A stretch of 64,000 nt of DNA. Origin: Paenibacillus sp. L3-i20 (GTDB lineage Bacteria > Bacillota > Bacilli > Paenibacillales > Paenibacillaceae). Of this stretch, positions 52,401 to 62,483 are shown in pieces. The DNA is taken from contig NZ_BQME02000001.1 of assembly GCF_022180385.2 (NCBI RefSeq), forward strand, positions 2,407,636 to 2,471,635, written 5' to 3'. The stretch's first letter is position 1; each line of letters starts with the position of its first letter. The notes under the pieces are model-generated. The model saw only the letters and a program-made list of their open reading frames with translations, was not told where the DNA came from and did no database searches. The position numbers and the translations under genes were made by a program.

Positions 52401-55400
52401 TCGCTTGGAAATCAGGATATTCCGTATGAAGAAATTGTAGAGCTTGCAGGGACGAAGTTGGAATATGGACGCAATCCATTATTCGATACCGTATTTACTT
52501 TGCAAAATATGGAGCTGCCTCATTTCAGAGCGAAGGATGTTACGTTCCGATCTGTACCGATGGATACGGGATCAGCTAAATTCGACATGACGTGGGAGTG
52601 TGTGGAGAAAGAGGACGGAATTGCTGTATCCGTTGAGTTCTCGTTGGACTTGTATAGTTCGTCAACTATACGCCAGCTCGCTCGCCATTATGTAACATTA
52701 GCACGAAATATCGTTCGGTATTCGGAAATGCCGCTTGCTGAGGTTGAATTGCATGATTTAGCAGAGATGGAATTGCTTAAAGAGTTAGGAACGGCTTCTC
52801 GAACGGGATATCCGAGGGATATAACGCTGAGTCAATTATTCGAACAACAAGCCAATCGGACTCCACATCTTCCTGCTGTAGTATTCAACAACGATGTGAT
52901 GACCTATCTGGAGCTAAATGAAGAGGCGAATAGACTGGCGCATTTGCTGCTTCGTCATGGTGTACATCCAAGTTCACGTGTTGCACTTGTGCTGTCACGA
53001 TCGATAGCAATTCCTGTCGCTATCATTGCCACCTTGAAAACAGGATCTGCTTATGTGCCTATCTCTCCTCAATATCCAGCGGAGCGTATTCGCTTCATGC
53101 TGCAGGATAGTGGTGCTGCTGTTCTACTAGCTTGCGGATCAACAGCAGAGATATGTCGTGAGCTCGTTAGCGGAATGTCGCTATCTGTTGAAGTGATTGA
53201 TATGGACGCAAGTCGAGAGGAATGGCTGAAGGAGGATATCTCTAATTTGCCCTCACAGGCAGTTGCTACTGATCCGGCTTATATCATGTACACATCAGGC
53301 TCGACAGGACAGCCAAAAGGGATAATTACAACGCATCGCAATGTAATACGAGTGGCAGTGGATACAGACTACATTCAACTGACAGAAGAAGATGCACTGC
53401 TACAACTTTCTAACTATGCTTTCGATGGTTCTACATTTGATTTGTTCGGTGCGTTGCTAAATGGTGCGAAGCTTGTTATGCCGGGTGAGGTTGACGTGCT
53501 GGATGTTCATGCCTTACTTGAGCTTATTGTTAAACAAGGTGTCACTGTTTTCTTTGCAACGACAGCGCTGTTCAATACATTAGTTGATCATGGTCTTCAG
53601 GAGCTGTCGTCCGTTCGGCATGTGTTATTCGGCGGTGAGCGTGCATCTGTATCCCATGTTAGAACAGCCTTTCTGGCGCTTGGCCCAGGTGTATTATTGC
53701 ATGTTTACGGTCCAACGGAAACAACCGTGTTTGCAACTTGTTATCCTATTATGACACTTGATCGGGATGCCACAGTTATTCCAATCGGCAGGCCAATCGG
53801 ACATTCGGAAGCAATCATTTTGGATGATAAGGGTCGGCTTCTCCCTGTTCTTGTAGGTGGAGAGTTATGTATTGCTGGTGATGGCTTGGCTGCTGGTTAC
53901 TTAAATCTACCACATATGACGTCTGATAAATTCGTTCCACACCCATTCTGGGAAGGTGAGCTTATTTACAAAACAGGCGATCTAGTGCGATGGATGCCGG
54001 ACGGTAACTTAGAGTTTCTTGACCGAAGAGATTCACAAGTGAAGCTGCGCGGTTTCCGAATTGAGCTTGGTGAAATTGAAAGCAAGTTGCTCCAATGCGA
54101 AGGAGTTAGAGAGGCGCTTGTCGCTTTGAAGCATAGGGATAATGATCCGCTGTTATGTGCATACATTGTGGCGGATGGTGAGTTGTCAGCGGATAAACTG
54201 CGAGGAGAATTGGGTAGTAAACTACCGTCATTTATGATACCTGCAACGATCGTCAGGCTGGAGAAGCTTCCGCTAACTTCGAACGGAAAGATAGATAAGA
54301 AAGCGCTACCAGAACCTGATTTCGCCGCATATGGTGCATGGAAGTCTGCGTCTTATGTTGTACCTGCAACTTCTACAGAGGTCAAGATTGCTGCAATTTG
54401 GCAAGAAGTACTGAGGGTAGAGCGGGTCGGAGCTTGCGATCATTTCTTCGAACATGGTGGACATTCGCTTAAAGCTTCAGTGTTAGTATCTGAGCTTTAT
54501 AAGCAATGTGGAGTTAGAATGCCGATTAAGGCAATTTTCGAACGGCCTACAGTAAGAGAACAGGCTGAATGGATGGATAAGGCCGTAACTGAAAGTTATG
54601 AGCCGATTATTCCCATTTCTAATGCCATCTCCTATCCGATTAGCCCAGCTCAGCAGAGAATCTACTTAATTGAACAGTTTGGTGATGTCGGCATTGCGTA
54701 CCATGTTCCTCTTGCTCTGCAATTGACTAAGCCTGTTAGTCATGAAGAGCTTGAGAGAGCACTACTAACCATAATTAATTGCCATGAGCCGCTAAGAACA
54801 TTTATTCATCTCATTGATGGTGAAGTACGTCAAATTGTGCATGAAGAGGTTACCTTTAAGCTCAGTGAAGTAAGTAATGTAAGTGATGTAGCTGATGAGG
54901 AAGCTGACCTAAAGGAGCTCTTTGCAGCTTTTGTTCAGCCGTTGCCTTTACACAAGGCGCCCATGCTCGATGCGCTTCTCGTTAGAAGTGTAGCGGGGAC
55001 GAGCTATCTGTTTCTAAATGTGCATCATATCGCTGCTGATGGTATATCCATGGGACTCATCATAGAGCAGCTAGCCCAAGTTCTAAAGGGGGCCTCAATT
55101 GAGGGGTCATTCGTTCAATATAAGGACTATTCGGCATGGCGTGCTTCGCAAGAAGAAACGAAACGGATGGTTGCTAGCAATCAGTATTGGAGTGAGCAAC
55201 TAGCTGGACCACTCCCATTGTTAAATATGCCGCTTGATTATCCACGGGGAGATCGTCAATCTTTCGGTGGAGAAACGATTACGTTTCCGTTGTCCCCGGC
55301 ACTTACAGCTCGTTTACAAGAGTTGTCGAATACGATGGGACTAAGTTTAAACAGTTTATTATTTGCTTCTTATGCTTTACTTTTGCAGAAGTATTCGGAG

Positions 55401-58400
55401 CAGAATGAACTAGTTATTGGGGCTTTGACGGCGGGAAGAACTCATCCTGATACGGAAAAAATGGTAGGTATGTTCAACAACTTCCTACCTATTCGGCTTA
55501 CCGTTAATGGCGAAACAACCTTTGCACAATTTGCAAAAGAAACACACCATCATTTGCTAAACGCTTACGAGCATCAGGATGCTTCCTTCGACAAGATGTT
55601 GGAAGCGGCACAGCTTTCGTTTGATCCTTCGAGGAATGCTTTATTTGATACGATGCTAATTCTGCACAACCAATTCGAAGATGATTTTGAGGATAAAGGT
55701 AAAGCATGGGGAGTTCAGCCAGTTACAATTGGCCGAAATACAACGTCTAAGCTGGATTTCAAGCTAGACCTGTATCTTCTAGGTGAAAGAGGGCTTCGTT
55801 GCGAACTTGAGTTCAATACCCGTCTGTTCCAAAAGAGCACAATGGAGCAACTGGCGGAGCGATGGCTACATTTGCTAGAGCAAGCAGCGGGCGATCCCGC
55901 TTTGGAATGTGCAACGATAGCGTTGTTAACGAAGCAGGAGGAGTCTCTCATTCTTACGAAATGGAATGAGACTGCACATGACTTTCCGAAGGACCAAACG
56001 ATCCATAGTTGGTTCGAGCTGCAGGCGAGCAAGACACCAGATCGTATTGCTGTGCGAGGAAGTGAAGGGACGCTTACTTACGGTCAGTTCAATGATCGTG
56101 CGAACCAGCTTGCTTTACTCCTTCGGTCTAAGGGAGTTTGCGCAGATACCATCGTACCAATTGCAGCGCAGCGCTCATTTTCGATGATGATCGGTATTAT
56201 GGGCATTTTGAAAGCCGGAGGAGCTTATTTACCGATCGATCCAGAGTTCCCGGAAGATCGTATTCGCTATATTTTGGACGATTGTGGTGCAACTCTATTA
56301 TGTACGGAGCAGAAGTGGCAGAATAACCTTCCGTTCGAAGGTGAACTTATCGTTCTTGATCATTTAGATAAGCATGGAGAAGCAGGGCATTCAGCTAATG
56401 GTTCATTGACGACTGATAATGGCTCGCTACTTGTGCCTGTTGCTGGTCCGAATAATTTAGCTTATGTCATTTATACTTCTGGTTCTACGGGCAAGCCCAA
56501 AGGGGTAATGATCGAGCACGGAGCAGTCATCAATCGCTTGAATTGGATGCAAACAGCGTATCCGATTGACGAGCAGGATGTCATTTTGCAAAAGACACCA
56601 GTTACATTCGATGTATCGGTATGGGAATTGTTCTGGTGGAGCTTCATCGGTGCTTCTGTTTATTTACTAGACCCGCATGGTGAGAAGGAACCGCAAGTCA
56701 TGCTGAGGGCGATGAAGGAGCAAGGTGTAACCGTTATGCACTTCGTTCCATCGATGTTGGGCGTGTTTCTGCAATACGCTGGGGAAGCGGACAATGCGAA
56801 GAGAGCTGCAGCAAACCCAGAGGGTATATTCAGCAGCATGCGTTACATATTTACGAGCGGAGAAGCACTTAAGCCAGCACATGTAACCCAGTTTTATCAA
56901 TTGCTCATCGATGGAGAAGCGGATACAAAGCTTATTAATCTATATGGTCCAACGGAAGCAACAGTTGATGTCAGCTACTATGACTGCGCTCGTTATACGG
57001 AAGGCTCTGTGCCTATCGGATCACCGATTCATAACATAAGACTTTATATTGTGGATGAGAAGCGCAGACTTCAGCCTATTGGCATGACTGGAGAGTTATG
57101 CATTGCTGGAGTAGGTCTAGCAAGAGGTTATTTGAATCGTGAGGAGTTAACGAACGAGAAGTTTGTTGATGATCCTTTCCTACAGGGCGAGCGCATGTAT
57201 TTGACGGGGGATCGCGCAAGATGGCTTCCTGATGGCACAATCGAATATTTGGGGAGACTCGACTATCAAGTTAAGATCAGAGGACTACGTATCGAATGTG
57301 GTGAAATCGAACACGAGTTATTACAGATGGATGCAATTTCTGATGCTGTAGTCGTGGCGGTCAAGGATCGTGCAGGGGATGAAGTATTATGTGCTTACCT
57401 TGCAACCCGGAGTTCATTAGATGAACGAGAACTGAAGGATTCGCTAAAGCGCAAGCTGCCCGAATACATGGTTCCATCGCTGTTCGTCATTATGGAGGCG
57501 CTACCACTTAATGCAAGCGGCAAGACCGATCGCAACCGACTTCCACAGCCGCAGTTTGCTGAATCAGCAAGTGGAAGAGAGCCTAGCAGCGTGACGGAAA
57601 AAGTGCTATCTGAGCTATGGCGAGCTGTGCTTGGCGTTCCGGAGCCAAGTGCTTCCGATCATTTCTTCCAGCTTGGCGGACATTCACTTCGCGCAGCTCA
57701 GCTTGCTGGTGCAGTAGAGCAGAAGTTAGAGATAGCCTTTTCGTTAAAGGATGTTTTTGCTTATCCGGTCCTTGAGGAGATGGCAGCTTTCATCGAAGCG
57801 GCTCCTAGGAAAAGGGCTGTAGTTATTCGAAAAGCGAGTGAGCAAGCTCATTATCCATTGTCACTGGCGCAGAATAGATTGTTTGTCCTGCATCATATGA
57901 ATCCGGAAGGTACGACATATAATCTTCCGCTCGCACTCAGAATAAGCGGAGAGCTAGACGTTGAGCGATTGCAGCTTGCACTGCAAGGACTAGTTGACCG
58001 ACATGAGCCGCTTCGAACAAGTTTCGAATGGCAAAGCGGTGTGCCAGTGCAGCATATACATGAGCATTTTGCCTTGCAGGCAAGCATAAGAAGGACAGAT
58101 CGAATAGATGGAACGGAATGGTTAGAAGGCTTTGTTATTCCATTTGATCTAGGCCAAGCGCCGCTGCTTCGAGCTTCCCTTATGACCGATGGCATTCAGG
58201 ATCATATGCTGCTGCTCGACATGCATCATATCGTATCAGATGGCATATCGATGTCCGTATTGGCTAGCGACTTTATTGCTTTGTACGAAGGAGTAGAGCT
58301 TCGAGCTCTTTCAATTCAATACAAGGATGTTGCTGTATGGCAGCAGGATTGGATGAAGAGTGAAGCACGGAATCGTGAAGAACGCTACTGGAAGGAAGTT

Positions 58401-61400
58401 CTGGGAGGAACGCTGCCACTCCTGAATCTGCCGACTGATAGGCAACGTCCTGCGGAGCATAGCTTTGAGGGTAATAAGCTCATAAGCTCACTTCCTCCAT
58501 CATTGCTGAATAAAGTTGAACGACTTGCGCTTCAAACTGGTCTAACATCCTATCATATATTGCTAGCATGCTACCATGTACTGCTTTATAAGCTGACTGG
58601 ACAAGAGGATATTATCGTTGGCACACCGGTAGGTGGAAGATTCCATCCGAGTACGGAACCGTTAGTAGGGATGTTCGTCAACACGGTTGCTATTCGAAGC
58701 GAGCTCTCTGGGGAGCGAACGTTCCAGCAATTTGCGGAGGAGTTAAAGGGAAATGTGCTAGGTACTCTAGACAATAGCATGCTCCCTTTTGAGCATATTG
58801 TCAGTTCACTCGATGTAACACGCGACCTCAGCCGCAATCCAATTTTCGATACGATGTTTGTTTTGCAAAATATGGAGCCGCCAAAAACAGAAACCGATAA
58901 TTTACGCTTTGAGACGATACAGATGACAAATGCTGTTTCCAAGTTGGACCTTACATTTGAGCTGGCACAGCGCGGTAATGGTATGGATATTACGGTAGAG
59001 TATGCGACAGCACTATTCGATTTTGAAAGTATTGGTCGAATGGTAAATGGATACGTTCGCATAGTTGAGACAGCAGTAGGAAATGCGAATACATTGCTTC
59101 GAGATGTTAACCTGCTGTCTATAGAAGAGGAAACGAGTCAAATCGCAGCATTAAATGATACGACTACTCCTTACCCTAGCAGCATGACGATCGAACGTTA
59201 TTTGGAGGCGCAAGCGGAATGGATACCACATACGGTTGCTGTTCTACATGAATCGGGTGAGATGTCATATGGCGAATTGAATGAGAAAAGCAACCGTCTG
59301 GCTAGAGTGCTTCGAAAGCGCGGGACAGGTTGTGAAGCCATTGTCGCCATTATGATGGAGCGTTCAGTAGAGATGCTCATTGCAATCTATGGTGTGTTGA
59401 AGGCTGGAGCAGCGTACATGCCAATTTCACCTCAGCTTCCAAAAGAGCGCATTTTGTATATGATCGAGGATTCGGGAGCGGAAATCGTTCTAACTAATAG
59501 TTCAGATTCCTTCGGGTTAGGTGCGACCGCTGAGTGGCTAGATGTAATGGGAGCAGTAGATGGTGAGCGGGATGGGACGACAGTGGAGAAGATTCATAAC
59601 TCGCGAAATTTAGCTTATGTACTGTATACATCTGGCTCCACTGGCCAGCCCAAAGGCGTTATGATCGAACATCATTCTGTCGTGAATCGGATAATGTGGA
59701 TGCAGGGCAAATATGTGCTTGATATGCAGGATGTGATTTTGCAAAAAACACCATTCACGTTCGACGTATCAGTCTGGGAGCTGTTTTGGTGGAGTTTCGT
59801 TGGTGCGAGGGTAAGTCTGCTTCCTCCTGGAGGAGAGAGGGACCCAAGCATCATTGCCGCATCAATTGCTCAGCATTCAGTGACAACGATGCATTTTGTC
59901 CCATCGATGCTTCATTTATTTCTAGAGCATCCTAGTTTATTAACGGCAAGGCTGGATAGTTTACGTACAGTTTTTGCAAGTGGAGAAGCATTAACGATTA
60001 ATCAGGCTAAACGTTTCAAGAGCAAGTTAGAAGAACCGTTTGGTGCAAGGCTGGTGAACTTGTACGGACCGACCGAAGCGACGGTTGACGTGTCTTATTA
60101 CGATTGCAACGAGCTCGGGACGATGACAAGTTTACCTATCGGTAAACCTATCGACAACATTTCCTTATACATCATAAATGATGCAATGCGCTTACAGCCG
60201 ATAGGTGTCGCAGGTGAGTTGTGCATCGCTGGTGTAGGTTTGGCGAGAGGGTACTTGGGTCGGCCAGATCTGACAGCGGATCGGTTTGTAGACAATCCGT
60301 TCGAAGCAGGCAGCGTGATGTACCGAACTGGTGATCTAGCGAAATGGCTTCCAGACGGCAACATCGAATATTTGGGTCGTATCGATCATCAGGTGAAATT
60401 GCGAGGTTTCCGTATTGAATGTGGTGAAATCGAACATGCGATCATCGCTCATGAAAGAGTGAAGGAAGCGGTTGTTGTGATGCGCGAGGCAATGAACAGG
60501 GAATCTGCGATGCTGTGTGCATACATCGTTGCTAACGAAGCTGTAACGGTTACCGAGCTGCGCTTGCATCTGACAAAATCTCTTCCCGATTATATGATTC
60601 CTGCTGCTTTTGTGGAGTTAACTGAGATGCCGTTGTCACCTAATGGCAAGGTTGATCGGAAGGCGTTGCCTGCACCAAGCGATACGATGAATACAGGCGT
60701 GCAATACGTAGCAGCATCCAGCGAGACGGAATTGGCAATCGCTGCGATCTGGCGAGAGCTGTTGAACCTCGCAGAAATTGGCATACATCATAACTTTTTT
60801 GATGTCGGTGGGGAATCACTCCTGCTCATCCGAGCCCATCAGCGTCTAGATGAGCTATATCCTGGTGTATTGAAAGTAACGGATCTATTCAACTATCCAA
60901 CAATTTCGAAGCTGGCGGAATATATGGGTTCGAGGACAGATGCATCTCGGACCTGGGCATGGAGCGGGATACCAATGTCTGTCAGCTACTTTCAAGCTGA
61001 ATATACCGCACAACGAATGGGTTCGTTCCAACTTTCACTAGATGGAGATGTGGCAGAAGGTTTAGTAGAAATGGCAGCTGCACAATCAGTTTCGGTTGAA
61101 AATGTAGCATTGGCATTATATGCCTTGAGTTGGAAGCAACAATCCGGAATTAATGATATTCGACTTCCAGTTGCGGGATCTAACGGGAAATTTTCACCGC
61201 TAGTAATCGATTTTGGTGCTGTAAAAGAGTTTGGAGATCTTTTGCGCTCTGCTGCATCAATTTGGGGTGAAAATGATGGCAATGAAATGTACGACTGGCA
61301 GCAAATTAGGCTTCAACGGGATAGTAACACATTGGCGCCGCTTTTTGTGAATAGTGCAAGGTCACAGATGCCTGTTGCTGGTGGGGAATTGTTGCAAGTG

Positions 61401-61595
61401 TTTGATTTTGTCCTGACGTTAACTACGGGAGGGCAATCTGGAACGAAAAGAGACGTTACTGCACTAATTGAATTTAATGCACGTCGCTTGAATAAGGAAA
61501 AAGTAAAGGGCTGGGCGGAAAGTTACGTCAAGCTGATTCGGATGGCTGTTCACCAGTTTCATGAGTCGGCGAAGTCTGGAGTAAGTGGCAAATAG
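49443..61595 (+). CDS. Nonribosomal lipopeptide synthetase, FAAL-T-(C-A-T)x3 with orphan C-like end
   Basis: 4050 residues. Order: fatty acyl-AMP ligase (1-570; TSGSTGDPKG at about 173, LPLTHDMGLIG); T1 with S618; C1 (HHLITDG at 807); A1 (YTSGSTGQPKG at 1283); T2 with S1675; C2 (HHIAADG at 1861); A2 (2344); T3 with S2748; C3 (HHIVSDG at 2928); A3 (3395); T4 with S3792 in GGESL. Aligned by eye to GrsA, pocket residues are A1 DGFFLGVVF (Ile-like), A2 and A3 DVWHFSLVD (Ser). No epimerase, thioesterase or reductase. Residues about 3840-4040 resemble the C-terminal half of a condensation domain without HHxxxDG. Predicted chain: fatty acyl-Ile/Val/Leu-Ser-Ser. AGGGGAG precedes the ATG. Confidence 0.95.
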   Translation: MNRIRNLSGVLSARFEGEAGITFCEAGNERFMSYSVLLQKAQKVLGQLQYRGVGTGNFVILQTEDNERFIVLFWACVLGGIIPIPLTAGRTDEGRRKLLQVKSQLGEPYLLCEPDILESILTYCKKNGEDSAAEQLGQNMLPIQELMECDVDPNYPGIMYDANEDDVAFIQFTSGSTGDPKGVVLTHGNLLSNMRAIIEGAHSTEADSSLSWLPLTHDMGLIGFHLTPILGGMNQWQMPTSMFVLHPMKWMEITNRNRITCLSSPNFGYVHFLQHFKPEGALNWDLSCVRLIFNGAEPISAVHCRDFTGQMERYGLREQCIFPVYGLAEASLAVTFPHVEERLHSLILNRKGVGIGNSIQTASAGESDSIEIVELGFPVAECQLKICSESGVEVADGIVGIVHIRGSNVTSGYFNRPDINEVIISPEGWLNTGDLGFMQEGRLYVTGRMKDVIFANGQNVYPHDLEALISEIKGAEIGKTAVCAVQDETTKQDEIAVFVQYRGKLINFLSIKDNIQRLLNRKTGLQVSLIVPVRRIPKTTSGKIQRYALAESMREGEFASILSELEQLVAASVSQVMTESLVPPDTATERVLHSIWQDVLKKESIGIDDHFLELGGNSLQAAYVAARLEDSLGADITLGDLFRHTTIRTLAAFIDKSISENTSIPLRSQRIEKLPSMENYMASSAQKRLFVLEEMNPGLLSYHLPHSIHVEGELDQEKFEQAWRNLIERHDALRTSFVMTEDGVRQTIAEEVSLPIGYFDGSQCSEDKLLDRQISFLKPFDIEKAPLFRVELVSLGQDRHLILFDMHHLITDGTSMGLLIGEFVDLYDGKKLPPLPLQFVDIVGWEERTKHSNRMERQRSYWLEQFQDGAPVVNIPSDFSRPLNASYRGEIERFELDRDLTAELKELASRTGGTLYTVLIGIYYALVSKYTGAQDVVIGTAAARRTRAEMGQIVGLFVNMVPLRLQGNNEMPLSEWMSQVSAKVLDSLGNQDIPYEEIVELAGTKLEYGRNPLFDTVFTLQNMELPHFRAKDVTFRSVPMDTGSAKFDMTWECVEKEDGIAVSVEFSLDLYSSSTIRQLARHYVTLARNIVRYSEMPLAEVELHDLAEMELLKELGTASRTGYPRDITLSQLFEQQANRTPHLPAVVFNNDVMTYLELNEEANRLAHLLLRHGVHPSSRVALVLSRSIAIPVAIIATLKTGSAYVPISPQYPAERIRFMLQDSGAAVLLACGSTAEICRELVSGMSLSVEVIDMDASREEWLKEDISNLPSQAVATDPAYIMYTSGSTGQPKGIITTHRNVIRVAVDTDYIQLTEEDALLQLSNYAFDGSTFDLFGALLNGAKLVMPGEVDVLDVHALLELIVKQGVTVFFATTALFNTLVDHGLQELSSVRHVLFGGERASVSHVRTAFLALGPGVLLHVYGPTETTVFATCYPIMTLDRDATVIPIGRPIGHSEAIILDDKGRLLPVLVGGELCIAGDGLAAGYLNLPHMTSDKFVPHPFWEGELIYKTGDLVRWMPDGNLEFLDRRDSQVKLRGFRIELGEIESKLLQCEGVREALVALKHRDNDPLLCAYIVADGELSADKLRGELGSKLPSFMIPATIVRLEKLPLTSNGKIDKKALPEPDFAAYGAWKSASYVVPATSTEVKIAAIWQEVLRVERVGACDHFFEHGGHSLKASVLVSELYKQCGVRMPIKAIFERPTVREQAEWMDKAVTESYEPIIPISNAISYPISPAQQRIYLIEQFGDVGIAYHVPLALQLTKPVSHEELERALLTIINCHEPLRTFIHLIDGEVRQIVHEEVTFKLSEVSNVSDVADEEADLKELFAAFVQPLPLHKAPMLDALLVRSVAGTSYLFLNVHHIAADGISMGLIIEQLAQVLKGASIEGSFVQYKDYSAWRASQEETKRMVASNQYWSEQLAGPLPLLNMPLDYPRGDRQSFGGETITFPLSPALTARLQELSNTMGLSLNSLLFASYALLLQKYSEQNELVIGALTAGRTHPDTEKMVGMFNNFLPIRLTVNGETTFAQFAKETHHHLLNAYEHQDASFDKMLEAAQLSFDPSRNALFDTMLILHNQFEDDFEDKGKAWGVQPVTIGRNTTSKLDFKLDLYLLGERGLRCELEFNTRLFQKSTMEQLAERWLHLLEQAAGDPALECATIALLTKQEESLILTKWNETAHDFPKDQTIHSWFELQASKTPDRIAVRGSEGTLTYGQFNDRANQLALLLRSKGVCADTIVPIAAQRSFSMMIGIMGILKAGGAYLPIDPEFPEDRIRYILDDCGATLLCTEQKWQNNLPFEGELIVLDHLDKHGEAGHSANGSLTTDNGSLLVPVAGPNNLAYVIYTSGSTGKPKGVMIEHGAVINRLNWMQTAYPIDEQDVILQKTPVTFDVSVWELFWWSFIGASVYLLDPHGEKEPQVMLRAMKEQGVTVMHFVPSMLGVFLQYAGEADNAKRAAANPEGIFSSMRYIFTSGEALKPAHVTQFYQLLIDGEADTKLINLYGPTEATVDVSYYDCARYTEGSVPIGSPIHNIRLYIVDEKRRLQPIGMTGELCIAGVGLARGYLNREELTNEKFVDDPFLQGERMYLTGDRARWLPDGTIEYLGRLDYQVKIRGLRIECGEIEHELLQMDAISDAVVVAVKDRAGDEVLCAYLATRSSLDERELKDSLKRKLPEYMVPSLFVIMEALPLNASGKTDRNRLPQPQFAESASGREPSSVTEKVLSELWRAVLGVPEPSASDHFFQLGGHSLRAAQLAGAVEQKLEIAFSLKDVFAYPVLEEMAAFIEAAPRKRAVVIRKASEQAHYPLSLAQNRLFVLHHMNPEGTTYNLPLALRISGELDVERLQLALQGLVDRHEPLRTSFEWQSGVPVQHIHEHFALQASIRRTDRIDGTEWLEGFVIPFDLGQAPLLRASLMTDGIQDHMLLLDMHHIVSDGISMSVLASDFIALYEGVELRALSIQYKDVAVWQQDWMKSEARNREERYWKEVLGGTLPLLNLPTDRQRPAEHSFEGNKLISSLPPSLLNKVERLALQTGLTSYHILLACYHVLLYKLTGQEDIIVGTPVGGRFHPSTEPLVGMFVNTVAIRSELSGERTFQQFAEELKGNVLGTLDNSMLPFEHIVSSLDVTRDLSRNPIFDTMFVLQNMEPPKTETDNLRFETIQMTNAVSKLDLTFELAQRGNGMDITVEYATALFDFESIGRMVNGYVRIVETAVGNANTLLRDVNLLSIEEETSQIAALNDTTTPYPSSMTIERYLEAQAEWIPHTVAVLHESGEMSYGELNEKSNRLARVLRKRGTGCEAIVAIMMERSVEMLIAIYGVLKAGAAYMPISPQLPKERILYMIEDSGAEIVLTNSSDSFGLGATAEWLDVMGAVDGERDGTTVEKIHNSRNLAYVLYTSGSTGQPKGVMIEHHSVVNRIMWMQGKYVLDMQDVILQKTPFTFDVSVWELFWWSFVGARVSLLPPGGERDPSIIAASIAQHSVTTMHFVPSMLHLFLEHPSLLTARLDSLRTVFASGEALTINQAKRFKSKLEEPFGARLVNLYGPTEATVDVSYYDCNELGTMTSLPIGKPIDNISLYIINDAMRLQPIGVAGELCIAGVGLARGYLGRPDLTADRFVDNPFEAGSVMYRTGDLAKWLPDGNIEYLGRIDHQVKLRGFRIECGEIEHAIIAHERVKEAVVVMREAMNRESAMLCAYIVANEAVTVTELRLHLTKSLPDYMIPAAFVELTEMPLSPNGKVDRKALPAPSDTMNTGVQYVAASSETELAIAAIWRELLNLAEIGIHHNFFDVGGESLLLIRAHQRLDELYPGVLKVTDLFNYPTISKLAEYMGSRTDASRTWAWSGIPMSVSYFQAEYTAQRMGSFQLSLDGDVAEGLVEMAAAQSVSVENVALALYALSWKQQSGINDIRLPVAGSNGKFSPLVIDFGAVKEFGDLLRSAASIWGENDGNEMYDWQQIRLQRDSNTLAPLFVNSARSQMPVAGGELLQVFDFVLTLTTGGQSGTKRDVTALIEFNARRLNKEKVKGWAESYVKLIRMAVHQFHESAKSGVSGK

Positions 61596-61609
61596 GAGGA
61601 GAATTTAGG

Positions 61610-62482
61610 ATGCAAAGGGGCAGCACGGTGAAAAAAATCTTGTTCATGCTTGGGAATATCGCTATTTATCTCGGTGTCTTTTACGCCTTTCTTTATTTAC
61701 TTCGCTCAACCTATGATTACGAATTTACGGCCAGCTTCGCCAAGTTTCTTGATATTAACCCAGCAATGTTTTTTGCAGTGCTCTTCACGGCTATTGTGCT
61801 CGTTTACATGTTGATGTTCCGGATTAAGCGAAGTCTATGGCCGGAAAATAAACAAACCTTGTTTCAAGCTAGCGGTTTTAAACGAATTGCATTGAAGGAC
61901 GCTTGTCTTATGTTTGCAATGGGTGTTGCTGGTTGTTTATTCAGCATTGGACTTATGGAAATTGATATTATTGCACGGAATTTCCCATCGATTCCGTTTT
62001 TAGTAGAAGACCTTATTCGTGGCGATTCTATTTTTTACGTTATTCTCGGGGCGGGGCTTATTGCCCCGATCTACGAGGAAATATTATTCCGTGGATTAAT
62101 ATTCGGACAATTACGTTCAGTTATGCCAGTGTTTGGGGCACTTATTTTGCAAGCACTGCTCTACGCTTATTTCCAACCGAGCCTTAGCTTGTCGTTTATT
62201 GGCCTCGGTTCAGGAATTATCTACGCCATTTTGTATATTCGAATCGCAACACTCTGGGCGCCAATTATCGTCCAAACGACTGCGATGAGTCTCATCTTTA
62301 TTTTGAAGGATGCTGGTTTCTACGAGGTTCTCAATAAATTGGGTGAGCCTATGCTGTATATCCTTACTGCGATTAGTTTGCTCTTCCTATTAGGGGCAAC
62401 GTGGTTTGTATGGCTTAGAGGAACGAAAGTTGCTGGTCATTCCATTCAAGTAAAGCCGAACACGGCAGAAAAAGGGATATAA
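61610..62482 (+). CDS. CPBP family intramembrane protein, first of three
   Basis: A 290-residue membrane protein with about eight helices, of the CPBP (CAAX protease/bacteriocin-processing, Abi) family. GGAGGAG lies just after the NRPS stop and supports the ATG at 61610. Motif 1 is intact (E156-E157 in IYEEILFRG). The second and third motifs, which normally provide metal-binding His (FxxxH and HxxxN/D), appear as LLYAYF and APIIVQTTAM, lacking both His. It may therefore be inactive as a protease. It could bind, export or protect against the lipopeptide, or help release it. The next gene starts one base after its stop. Confidence 0.85.
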   Translation: MQRGSTVKKILFMLGNIAIYLGVFYAFLYLLRSTYDYEFTASFAKFLDINPAMFFAVLFTAIVLVYMLMFRIKRSLWPENKQTLFQASGFKRIALKDACLMFAMGVAGCLFSIGLMEIDIIARNFPSIPFLVEDLIRGDSIFYVILGAGLIAPIYEEILFRGLIFGQLRSVMPVFGALILQALLYAYFQPSLSLSFIGLGSGIIYAILYIRIATLWAPIIVQTTAMSLIFILKDAGFYEVLNKLGEPMLYILTAISLLFLLGATWFVWLRGTKVAGHSIQVKPNTAEKGI

Positions 62483-62483
62483 G

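Noticed and set aside
58586-59062. Long open frame on the minus strand inside the NRPS gene
   Set aside because: It is antisense to a well conserved C domain and has no ribosome site or family resemblance; codon structure of the NRPS explains it.
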